Notes under the pieces: model-generated
What the model was told of the DNA's origin: nothing
What the model saw: only the letters and a program-made list of their open reading frames with translations
Databases searched by the model: none
Part shown: positions 6,682-14,274 of the stretch, one piece after another
Numbering within the stretch: the stretch's first letter is position 1
Layout: each line of letters starts with the position of its first letter
Translations under genes and position numbers: made by a program
NCBI RefSeq assembly: GCF_000332215.1
Contig: NZ_ALWB01000021.1
Span: 1 to 35,507 of the forward strand
Length of the DNA stretch: 35,507 bases
Direction: 5' to 3'
DNA from: Pseudanabaena biceps PCC 7429
GTDB taxonomy: Bacteria; Cyanobacteriota; Cyanobacteriia; Pseudanabaenales; Pseudanabaenaceae

Positions 6682-8340
6682 CTATTTAGTACCAACATTC
6701 GCTAAGGTTACCCTATACCCAGGAATCTTATCCTCATCGACTTCATCGATCTGATCGGGATCGAGGTACTCATTGGCATAGCGTAAATACACTTTCTCGC
6801 TGACAAATAGATCGAACAGATCGGGGTCGATATGATTTTCCAACTTCATCTTACCGAGAATTTGGAGGCATTCAGTTAAAGTTTTACCCTGTTTATAGGG
6901 GCGATCTTTAGCGCTGAGGGCTTCAAAAATATCAGCAATTCCCATCATCCTTGCAGGCAGAGACATTTGCTCGCGCGTTAAGCCTCGCGGATAGCCTTTC
7001 CCATCCATTCTCTCATGGTGACCGCCAGCATATTCTGGTACGCGACGAAGATTGCGAGGATAGGGTAATTGTTCGAGCATTTCGATCGTAACCACAATAT
7101 GATCATTGATAATTTTGCGCTCTTCGGCAGTAAGGGTTCCCCTAGAAATATTGAGGTTGTATAGTTCGTTATCAGTCAAGAAATTAGTTTCGACACCCAT
7201 CGGATCGATCCATCGATAGGTCGCAATGATTTGCAGCCTTTCTTTATATTCATTACTCATGAATTCGCCACCAACATTACAAATGCGAAGAAAATCTTGG
7301 TCGCTAGAATATTGAGCGAGTTTTTGCTTAAAAGTCTCTTCTAGGGCAGGAATAATGCTGAGATTGCCTGACTCGATCGCCGCAATTTTTTGATTAAGAA
7401 AACTAATTTCGGCATCGCGTTTGAGGACTTCAAAGCGAGTATTAATTAAGTGAATGCGATCAAATATTGTTTCGAGTTTAGTTGCTTTATCGATTACATG
7501 TACTGGCGTAGTTACTTTACCGCAGTCATGGAGCAGCCCTGCAATTTTTAGCTCGTATCTTTCCTCATCATCCAAACGGAAATTTTTGAAAATGCCATAA
7601 TCTGCCTTACAGGCAGCATCGGCAATCATCATGGTCAAGGTGGGGACGCGACGGCAGTGAGCGCCGTTGTAAGGCGATTTTTTGTCGATCGCCTCAGACA
7701 TGAGATTAATAAACGATTCAAATAACTCGCGAAATTGACCGATTAGTTTGTTATTGGTTAAGGCGATCGCGGCTTGGGATGCTAAGGATTCGCCAATGCG
7801 CTGGGCAATCTTAGAAAATTCAATAATTTGACGATCATCTCCCTTAGCGTTAATCAACTGCAAAACGCCAATCAATTCATTTTCATGATTGAGCATTGGC
7901 AAGGTCAAAAACGACTGCGATCGATAGCCCGTCTTGGTATCAAAAGCTCTAGTCCCCGCAAAGTCGAAACCCTTGGCAGTATAGGCATCAGGAATATTAA
8001 TCGTTTTTTTGTACAAAGCGGCATGGGCTGCCACCATCGTGTTATTGGGATTACCATCCGCGTCGTAGAGAGGCAAGGGATCGAAAGGAATCGGCTCTCC
8101 GAGTTGTGCGCCCATCATGATACCAAGAGAATCATTCATGATGATTTCAAATTGAAGATGCCGTTTGTCCTCCGTGGCTAGATATAGCGTTCCACCATCG
8201 GCGTTTAAGATAGCCTTTGCCCCTTTTAAGATCATTTCTAGCAACTTGGGCGTATTTTTTTCGGTCGAGAGTGCTATACCGATCTCATTTAACTTTTCGA
8301 TTAGTTCAAAGGATTCCGTTTTTGTTTCGCCCATATCCAT
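6682..8340 (-). CDS. GAF and HD-GYP domain phosphodiesterase
   Basis: This 552-residue cytoplasmic protein has an N-terminal GAF domain (about residues 15-200, including ADGGTLYL and the GVLQLINAK strand) and a C-terminal HD-GYP domain. The metal-binding dyad is H271-D272 in GLLHDCGK. The second signature HHERMDGKGYPRGL and the following helix MSLPARMMGIADIFEALSA (in two parts) are intact. HD-GYP proteins hydrolyse cyclic di-GMP. An insertion of about 100 residues separates the HD dyad from the HHE motif, as in some cyanobacterial relatives. The GAF domain probably senses a small ligand. No GGDEF or effector partner is nearby. All expected catalytic motifs are present, so it is probably active. 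Confidence 0.9.
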   Translation of the reverse strand: MDMGETKTESFELIEKLNEIGIALSTEKNTPKLLEMILKGAKAILNADGGTLYLATEDKRHLQFEIIMNDSLGIMMGAQLGEPIPFDPLPLYDADGNPNNTMVAAHAALYKKTINIPDAYTAKGFDFAGTRAFDTKTGYRSQSFLTLPMLNHENELIGVLQLINAKGDDRQIIEFSKIAQRIGESLASQAAIALTNNKLIGQFRELFESFINLMSEAIDKKSPYNGAHCRRVPTLTMMIADAACKADYGIFKNFRLDDEERYELKIAGLLHDCGKVTTPVHVIDKATKLETIFDRIHLINTRFEVLKRDAEISFLNQKIAAIESGNLSIIPALEETFKQKLAQYSSDQDFLRICNVGGEFMSNEYKERLQIIATYRWIDPMGVETNFLTDNELYNLNISRGTLTAEERKIINDHIVVTIEMLEQLPYPRNLRRVPEYAGGHHERMDGKGYPRGLTREQMSLPARMMGIADIFEALSAKDRPYKQGKTLTECLQILGKMKLENHIDPDLFDLFVSEKVYLRYANEYLDPDQIDEVDEDKIPGYRVTLANVGTK

Positions 8341-8403
8341 TAGTTTGCATCTCTATTTATCAACAGCGTCTTGGTTTGGAAATATCATGAGGGAATTAAT
8401 TTA

Positions 8404-9252
8404 TTAACTTTTCTTGGGTTGATTCGGTTGAATAAATATTTTTGGTAGCGGAGGCAACCCAGTTTTTTCCCAGAACTGTTGAAATTGTTGAGGTTGAGCT
8501 AGCTTCCATCCAAACAATAAAATCGTAGCTAAAAATGTTGTTGCTAGACCAAATTTTATAAAATTGATTGCATTAAAGCCTTTGAAATTAGAGCTTGTGC
8601 GAGGGCTGGACTGTGGACTTGTATCTTGATGGTCTACACCTAGATAGGCAGATTTTGAGGTTTCATTGGGTGAATTAGTGGGTTGGTGAGAGGATTGAAC
8701 GGATGTTTGCTCTAATTGTTCCTGTAGCTGTTTGATGACGAGTTGCACAATTGGTGGTTCTCGATCAGTTCTAGACCATTGTCTGGCAACCGCTGAAGGA
8801 ATAGCGCAGAGATTTTTAAACTCTAGCTTGGCAATGCGATCGCGTAAGGATATTTCATCAGAAATTAAAACTACACATTGTTGCGGATGAGCATTAGCAA
8901 CTCCAGCGGCACTTCGAGCAACGTTCATCATCAATTTTGCCTTACGACTAAGATTTTGGGTAGCCCTAATCGCTAAATCGCTACGGTCAGAAGTTAAGGG
9001 GGTAGTTTCCCAGTTGAGTTTTGGGAGTAATTTTTGAAATTGTTTAGCGGCTGATTCGTTACCTTCAGTTTTGCCACTGGCGATATTTCTAATTTCTACT
9101 GCTACAACCTCTGGCAAAAGACATTCGCCCAATTTGGCGATCGACTGCCAAGTATTAGGATCGGTTTGGGTAATGATACTTGTTTCCACAAGCAATAGAT
9201 AAGAAATGTTGTACATAGGCAAAACACGGGTTTTATTTTTAGATAGCGTCAT
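8404..9252 (-). CDS. PIN-like domain protein with C-terminal membrane anchor
   Basis: A 282-residue protein. The first 160 residues resemble a PIN nuclease fold: YLLLVETSIIT as strand 1, VAVEIRNIA, and VLISDEISLRDRIAKL as the C-terminal acidic cluster. The usual first aspartate is a glutamate here (VETS). A linker rich in Gln, Ser and Thr follows, then one membrane segment (FIKFGLATTFLATILLFGW, about 230-248) and a short Pro/Gln tail. An internal ATG at 9216 would start directly at PIN strand 1 and may be the true start; neither start has a clear ribosome binding site. The PIN call is from pattern only, and activity is uncertain given the substitution. Confidence 0.55.
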   Translation of the reverse strand: MTLSKNKTRVLPMYNISYLLLVETSIITQTDPNTWQSIAKLGECLLPEVVAVEIRNIASGKTEGNESAAKQFQKLLPKLNWETTPLTSDRSDLAIRATQNLSRKAKLMMNVARSAAGVANAHPQQCVVLISDEISLRDRIAKLEFKNLCAIPSAVARQWSRTDREPPIVQLVIKQLQEQLEQTSVQSSHQPTNSPNETSKSAYLGVDHQDTSPQSSPRTSSNFKGFNAINFIKFGLATTFLATILLFGWKLAQPQQFQQFWEKTGLPPLPKIFIQPNQPKKS

Positions 9253-9301
9253 CTATCTAAACAATTGAGTAAAATAAAATGAATAAAATCAAAACCTAAG
9301 C

Positions 9302-9877
9302 TTATTTGAGCAGACGAGAACCTTGCCAATTACCGAAATTATTTGTACTACCCCCAATCCCATAGCTACCGTAAAATTCTTTACAACCCTCACCAAAAAC
9401 TATAATTCCTTTGCCCTGTTGCTTCGGCTGTTGATTGGGCGTTTCCTGCCAATCAAAGGAAAGAACATTGTTGTTCAGCCTACCAGTTAATTCACCGCTA
9501 ATTTTACCGCGTTCAAAATTTGTATATTCATATTTTCCTGAAACGAGGTTCTCTGCCTCTGACTGCAAGGTTACTTTGCCAAAGGGCGTTTGCCAATCTC
9601 CACCGATCTTAGATTTACAGATGAGGTTGCTATCTGGAGTTGCTTCGGGTGCAGTCAGATACTGCAATCCAAACATTGCGACCATAATCACTCCGCCGAC
9701 TCCTAAAGCTACAAAAAACCAAGCCGCTGAAACTTCCCATTCAAAGGTTTTGGCAGGGAGGCTGGTTTCCTCTGAGTTTTGCTCTGGGGTGGTTTCGCTT
9801 GCCGATGACGATAGAGATTCCTCTGCGGGAGGTAAAGGCTGTGGCTGCTTGCTTTTACTAAACCAAAGTTTTTGCAT
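9302..9877 (-). CDS. Single-pass membrane protein, unknown
   Basis: A 191-residue protein with a Pro/Ser/Glu-rich N-terminus, one membrane segment (AAWFFVALGVGGVIMVAMFG, about 51-70) and an outer domain of about 115 residues rich in beta-forming sequence (GDWQTPFGKVTLQSE, ISGELTGRLNNNVLSFDW). The repeated Gly and the GxWxGxR ending suggest a small beta-sandwich or lipocalin-like fold, but I do not recognise a family. It is 49 bases upstream of the PIN-like gene on the same strand, so the two anchored proteins may be co-expressed. Confidence 0.6.
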   Translation of the reverse strand: MQKLWFSKSKQPQPLPPAEESLSSSASETTPEQNSEETSLPAKTFEWEVSAAWFFVALGVGGVIMVAMFGLQYLTAPEATPDSNLICKSKIGGDWQTPFGKVTLQSEAENLVSGKYEYTNFERGKISGELTGRLNNNVLSFDWQETPNQQPKQQGKGIIVFGEGCKEFYGSYGIGGSTNNFGNWQGSRLLK

Positions 9878-10002
9878 AGTTAGGGCAATGGTTGTGTTGC
9901 CAATATCTAGTATTACATTGTTGCATGATGATAAAACTCGTGCCGATCGATCCGCTCAGCGATTATGCTTAGCAATGGTGTAAGTAGCTTTTAGGTAACT
10001 CC

Positions 10003-10716
10003 ATGTCTCAACCTTCGGAAACTGATATCCAGCAGATTTTCGATCGCATTGCCCCATTGTACGATCGCTTTAACGATCTTCTGAGCTTAGGACAGCATCG
10101 CGTTTGGAAAAAGATGGCTCTGCGCTGGTGCGAACCGCGACAGGGGGAAAAATGGCTCGATCTTTGCTGTGGTTCTGGGGACATGACGACCTTGCTAGCT
10201 CAACTAGTTGCGCCAAGGGGGCAGGCGATCGGCGTAGATTTTTCTAAACAACTATTAGCGATCGCCGCCGATAAAGCTAATAACTACGCGCCCAAAATTC
10301 AAAAATGTCTCACATGGCAAGAAGGGAATGTTTTGGAGCTCCCCTTTAGCGATAATACCTTTGACGGAGCCACCCTCGCCTATGGGTTACGAAATGTGAC
10401 AAATATTCCTCAATGTTTAGCCGAATTGCACCGCGTTCTCAAACAGGGAGCAAAAGCAGCCATCTTAGACTTTCATCGCCCTAGCGATCGCCTAATGCAA
10501 AGTTTTCAAGATTTTTACTTGGAGCGAGTGGTCGTACCCATGGCTGACCGATTTGCGATGACCGAGGAATATGCCTATATTGCCCCAAGTTTAGCGAGGT
10601 TTCCCATCGGTACTGAGCAGGTAAAATTAGCCAAAGCCGCAGGATTTATGCAGGCAACCCACTATGCGATCGCCAATGGCATGATGGGAGTATTAGTTTT
10701 GCAGAAAAAGCTTTAG
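10003..10716 (+). CDS. menG: Demethylphylloquinone/UbiE-type methyltransferase
   Basis: A 237-residue SAM-dependent methyltransferase of the UbiE/MenG family. The N-terminal IFDRIAPLYDRFNDLLSLGQHRVWKK is diagnostic, followed by the SAM motif I WLDLCCGSGDMT at about 52-63, post-I GVDFSKQLL, and LPFSDNTFDGATLAYGLRNV. In cyanobacteria this enzyme performs the final ring methylation of phylloquinone, the secondary acceptor in photosystem I; plastoquinone-related substrates are also possible for the family. Length is typical. The stop codon (10714-10716) lies within the left arm of a 27-bp perfect inverted repeat. It is transcribed divergently from the membrane-protein gene to the left. Confidence 0.93.
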   Translation: MSQPSETDIQQIFDRIAPLYDRFNDLLSLGQHRVWKKMALRWCEPRQGEKWLDLCCGSGDMTTLLAQLVAPRGQAIGVDFSKQLLAIAADKANNYAPKIQKCLTWQEGNVLELPFSDNTFDGATLAYGLRNVTNIPQCLAELHRVLKQGAKAAILDFHRPSDRLMQSFQDFYLERVVVPMADRFAMTEEYAYIAPSLARFPIGTEQVKLAKAAGFMQATHYAIANGMMGVLVLQKKL

Positions 10717-10768
10717 TAATTTTAAGGATGGGCGGCGCGAAGCGCCGCCCATCCTTAAAATTACTAAA
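10712..10768. terminator. 27-bp perfect hairpin over the menG stop codon
   Basis: Arms 10712-10738 and 10742-10768 are exact reverse complements with a three-base loop GAA. The stem contains GGATGGGCGGCGC at its top and A/T-rich ends, so it could act as a terminator in either direction. The menG stop TAG is part of the left arm. Confidence 0.75.
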
Positions 10769-10900
10769 ATTCGATCAATTTGTATTTTTTTGCGGTTTAC
10801 AGTCTATAGATTTATTTGCTTGGTTACAATTGATGAAGTACATACTGCCCAATAAACGAGCATATACTCTGGTTTTGATTTTTAACCCTGCCGAACTACT

Positions 10901-11004
10901 TAAGTAAGTGGGCTTAATTAAATATAAAACCCTAAAACCTGCGGCGCAAGCTGCGCGTACACCGCAGGTTTTAGCAATGGATTTTAATTGTGCTGAGGTA
11001 CTTA
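10901..11004. mobile_element. MITE-like element, family B copy 1
   Basis: About 104 bp starting TAAGTAAGTGGGCTTAATTA and ending TTTTAATTGTGCTGAGGTAC, with imperfect terminal inverted repeats. The centre holds CCTAAAACCTGCGG pairing with CCGCAGGTTTTAG. Very close to 24081-24186 and related to 13759-13857. Non-coding. Together with the adjacent family A copy it fills most of the menG-rodA gap. Confidence 0.75.
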
Positions 11005-11016
11005 TTTAAATGCCAA

Positions 11017-11124
11017 TTTACAGCGCTTTGCGCTCAAACCCAAACAAGAAGATTTTTGAAAGCTTTGCGAAGCAAAGCTTTCAAAAATCTTCTCGTGGTT
11101 CGTTTGATCGATAATTGCTGTAAG
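11017..11124. mobile_element. MITE-like palindromic element, family A copy 2
   Basis: The reverse complement of the 3254-3359 unit, with core arms 11047-11068 and 11072-11093 (22 bp, loop GAA). Its ends read TTTACAGC and GCTGTAA, a clear terminal inverted repeat. The flanks TTTAAATGCCAA (about 11005-11016) and TTTTAAATGCCAA (about 11145-11157) are near-direct repeats, and TAAGTACCAATTTT is tandemly duplicated just right of the element. Confidence 0.75.
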
Positions 11125-11187
11125 TACCAATTTTAAGTACCAATTTTAAATGCCAAGTCAAACTTCAATGCTGAATTATCTGAATTT

Positions 11188-12444
11188 ATGGTCGTAAAAG
11201 TTTTAGAACTGCCAAGTTGGGAAAATATTAAACGGGAATGGCGTGATGCTGATGTATTACTGCTGGTTTTTCCGATTTTATTGACGATTCTAGGTGGTGT
11301 TGCCATTTTTAGCTCGGACTATAGCGCTAGACGTACTGAATGGTGGCAGCATTGGGCGACTGGTTTAGTAGGATTGACCGCGATGTTTTCGATCGCGCGA
11401 TTTCACTATGATCGCCTGTTGCGCTTACATTGGGTTACCTACGCCATTACCAATATTTCCTTGATTTTGGTATTAGCGATCGGGACGACCGCGTTAGGTG
11501 CAGAGCGGTGGATTACGATCGGCGGCTTTAACATTCAGCCTTCGGAATTTGCGAAGGTGGGCATCATTATTTCTTTAGCGGCAGTGATGCACGATCGCCC
11601 AATTCACAGTCCCATCGATGCCTTTAAAGTCGCTTGGGTAACATTGCCCCCTTGGATTTTGATCTTTTTACAACCAAATTTAGGTACAGCTCTGGTATTT
11701 GCGGCAATTACCATTGGAATGCTCTATTGGGCGGGGGCGAGTCTAGGCTGGCTGGTATTGATATTTTCCCCAATTGTTTCGGCGGTCTTGTTTTCGCTTT
11801 ATTTACCTGTTTGGATTGTCTGGGTGATCTTGATGGGGGTGGCGGCATGGATCTCTCTACCTTGGTTTCGCATTGCTAGCACGATCATAGCTGTGGTTGT
11901 TAATTTAGTGGCGGGGCAAGCTGGGGCGATCCTGTGGAATGTCTTGCATGATTACCAAAAAAAGCGTTTACTTCTTTTTGTCGATCCCAATCAAGATCCC
12001 CTTGGCGCTGGTTACCACGTCATTCAGTCAAAAATTGCGATCGGTGCAGGGAAATTGCTCGGTCAGGGTTGGTTGAAGGGTACGCAAACCCAATTAAATT
12101 TTATTCCCGAACAACATACAGATTTTATATTTTCCGCAATCGGTGAAGAGTTTGGCTTTATTGGCTGTATCTGTGTGTTGCTATTGTTCGTTGGTATTTG
12201 CTGGCGTTTGCTGGTAATTGCGGTAAATGCAAGGGATAATTTCGGTTCATTGTTGGCGATCGGTGTATTTTCCTTTGTGCTATTTCAAACCTTTGTAAAT
12301 ATTGGCATGAATATTAATGTCGCCCCTGTAACGGGTATTCCCCTGCCTTGGCTCAGTTATGGGCGATCGGCATTACTCGCTAATTTTATGGCGATCGGTT
12401 TGGTGGAGTCGGTTGCCGCCCATAAGCGGACAATCAAGTTTTAG
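11188..12444 (+). CDS. rodA: RodA, SEDS-family peptidoglycan polymerase
   Basis: A 418-residue membrane protein of the FtsW/RodA/SpoVE (SEDS) family with about ten predicted membrane helices. Diagnostic stretches are GAERWITIGGFNIQPSEFAKVG, LQPNLGTALVF, the long extracytoplasmic loop with GAGYHVIQSKIAIGAGKLLGQG (in two parts) and FIPEQHTDFIFSAIGEEFGF, and the ending GIPLPWLSYGRSALLANF. RodA polymerises lipid II glycan strands for lateral wall growth with a class B PBP partner. RodA rather than FtsW is preferred because of the QSKIAIGAG and QLNFIPEQHTDFIF forms. The start at 11188 gives a normal length. No wall-synthesis partner is adjacent. Confidence 0.9.
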   Translation: MVVKVLELPSWENIKREWRDADVLLLVFPILLTILGGVAIFSSDYSARRTEWWQHWATGLVGLTAMFSIARFHYDRLLRLHWVTYAITNISLILVLAIGTTALGAERWITIGGFNIQPSEFAKVGIIISLAAVMHDRPIHSPIDAFKVAWVTLPPWILIFLQPNLGTALVFAAITIGMLYWAGASLGWLVLIFSPIVSAVLFSLYLPVWIVWVILMGVAAWISLPWFRIASTIIAVVVNLVAGQAGAILWNVLHDYQKKRLLLFVDPNQDPLGAGYHVIQSKIAIGAGKLLGQGWLKGTQTQLNFIPEQHTDFIFSAIGEEFGFIGCICVLLLFVGICWRLLVIAVNARDNFGSLLAIGVFSFVLFQTFVNIGMNINVAPVTGIPLPWLSYGRSALLANFMAIGLVESVAAHKRTIKF

Positions 12445-12539
12445 GTAATAAGTTCGCTTTTCGCTCATTTTTTTGCTCATTTTTTCGCTCATTGAGGACT
12501 GCTATAGCAATATAGAAATGCGAGCTTTACATTGGCAAT

Positions 12540-12594
12540 AAAACTCAAAAGGTGAGTGGCTATGCTTTGCATAGCCACTCACCTTTTGAGTTTT
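12540..12594. terminator. 26-bp perfect hairpin downstream of rodA
   Basis: AAACTCAAAAGGTGAGTGG plus CTATGC forms the left arm (12541-12565), pairing exactly with 12569-12593 around a TTT loop; bases 12540 and 12594 also pair. The rest of the rodA-mdh gap (12445-12758) holds only A/T-rich sequence and a possible TATACT -10 element at 12711-12716 ahead of mdh. Confidence 0.65.
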
Positions 12595-12758
12595 GATTTG
12601 TTCTATACCAATTCCCAAAAGAGAGTTGATTTTGTTTGGCGGTAGCTATAATTTTAAATAAGCTCAGAAAGGCTTAATTTTGCCTACAACAAATTTAAAA
12701 CTGCTGTGGTTATACTATTAAAGCTAATTTAAGTGCTTCTTGAGCAGTTTTTATAATT

Positions 12759-13703
12759 ATGCCGACACAAGTTGAAGATTATCGATCGCCTAAGGTCACC
12801 GTTGTTGGTGCAGGTAATGTTGGCGGCATGTTAGCTCAGCGCATTGCTAAGCAAAATTTGGCAGATGTGGTGTTATACGATATCGTTCAAGGCAAACCCC
12901 AAGGTATTGCCCTCGATCTATTACAAGCCCATACAATTTCCGATCTTGATCGCCAAATTATTGGTACTAATGACTATAGCGATACCAAAGATTCCGACAT
13001 CATCGTAGTCACTGCGGGCTTACCACGCAAAGATGGAATGAGCCGCAATGATTTATTGAGGATTAATGCTTCGATCGTCAAAGATGTAGTGCAATCGACG
13101 ATCTCTCTATCCCCGAACGCGATTTTACTGATAGTTACTAATCCGCTAGATGTAATGACCTACCTAGCATGGCAAGTAAGCGGATTACCACCTCAGCGGG
13201 TAATTGGTATGGCCGGAGTTCTAGATGCTGCGAGATTCCAAACCTTTATTGCGATGGAACTAAAAATTTCCAGTGCTGATATCTATACTACTGTTTTAGG
13301 TGGTCATGGCGATTTGATGCTTCCTTTACCACGTCTATCAACGGTAAATGGCGTGCCAATTACAGAACTACTATCTCAGGAGGCGATCACTAGACTAGTG
13401 GAGAGAACGCGTAATGGCGGTGCTGAAATCGTGCAGTTACTGCAAAATGGCAGTGCTTATTTCGCTCCATCGGCGGCAGTCAATGTCATGGTGGAATCGA
13501 TCATTAGTGATCGGCATCGGGTTTTGCCTGCCGCAGCTTATCTGACAGGCGAATATGGCTTAAGGGATATATTTATGGGTGTTCCCGTGCAATTAGGGCG
13601 ACAAGGTGCGGAAAAAATCGTCGAGCTAAAGCTTTTAGATGAAGAACTTGCTGCACTCCACGCGTCAGCAGCATCCATCCAAGCAAATATTAATCTATTG
13701 TGA
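12759..13703 (+). CDS. mdh: Malate dehydrogenase (LDH-like type)
   Basis: A 314-residue NAD-dependent dehydrogenase. The Rossmann motif VVGAGNVGG is at about 15-23. Substrate specificity is set by R90 in GLPRKDGMSR (arginine for malate, where lactate dehydrogenases have glutamine), with R96 as the second binding arginine. D156 and R159 lie in VLDAARF, and the catalytic H183 is in GGHGDLMLPL. The enzyme interconverts malate and oxaloacetate. The length matches the LDH-like MDH group. A TATACT -10-like hexamer lies about 45 bases upstream, but no good -35 is seen. The gene stands alone, with a hairpin before it and a MITE-like element after it. Confidence 0.93.
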   Translation: MPTQVEDYRSPKVTVVGAGNVGGMLAQRIAKQNLADVVLYDIVQGKPQGIALDLLQAHTISDLDRQIIGTNDYSDTKDSDIIVVTAGLPRKDGMSRNDLLRINASIVKDVVQSTISLSPNAILLIVTNPLDVMTYLAWQVSGLPPQRVIGMAGVLDAARFQTFIAMELKISSADIYTTVLGGHGDLMLPLPRLSTVNGVPITELLSQEAITRLVERTRNGGAEIVQLLQNGSAYFAPSAAVNVMVESIISDRHRVLPAAAYLTGEYGLRDIFMGVPVQLGRQGAEKIVELKLLDEELAALHASAASIQANINLL

Positions 13704-13758
13704 GATGAATATCCTGCTTGCCCCCTCACCAGTGAATATTTAATGGTAATTATTTTTG

Positions 13759-13857
13759 CTAAGTAGTTCAGCATAATTAAAAACCAAAAAACTGTGGTGC
13801 AAGATGCCCTTGCGCCATAGTTTTTCCATCTGGATTTTAATTATGCCCAGAGCTACC
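13759..13857. mobile_element. MITE-like element, family B copy 3 (diverged)
   Basis: About 99 bp with ends CTAAGTAGTTCAGCATAATT and TTTTAATTATGCCCAGAGC, matching the family B termini, and an imperfect central palindrome (AAAAACTGTGGTGC against TGCGCCATAGTTTTT). It occupies part of the mdh-kinase gap (13704-14274), in which no gene is visible. Confidence 0.6.
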
Positions 13858-14049
13858 TATGAATTTTTTAATACTTATTCTTCTGATATATTTCTTCGGA
13901 TATATCAATCTTGAATGATCGATTCTAAATGTTTATGGAATTGCATCGCTAAGGGATGTACCTTCATAAACCCAAAATCATTTTTAGATTTTGGATTGCT
14001 ATAGAAAGGATGAATGGAGATAAAGAAATTATGTTTAACTGGCTAGGTG

Positions 14050-14110
14050 CAATTAAATATAAAGCCCTAAAGCCTGTGATGTAAGTGCAGAAAATACCAC
14101 AAGCTTTGAC
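14050..14110. repeat. Decayed fragment of family B element
   Basis: CAATTAAATATAAAGCCC and TAAAGCCTGTG match the left half of family B (TTAATTAAATATAAAACCC, TAAAACCTGCG). A weak return arm ACCACAAGCTTT follows. The right end is not recognisable. Confidence 0.4.
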
Positions 14111-14274
14111 TCTTTATAACTCAAATACCATAACTCAAATATAAAGATATAAACTTTTTGATAAAGCGACAAAAAATAACTTATATGTTAAATCCCTAAA
14201 GAATTTTCCGAGCATTAATTGTCACTGTATTATAAAAAAGATGTTACTTAAAACTGTAATCTATTTAGAACACC

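Noticed and set aside
9435-9983. 182-codon open frame on the + strand
   Set aside because: It lies antisense to the single-pass membrane protein gene and has no recognisable domain or ribosome binding site.
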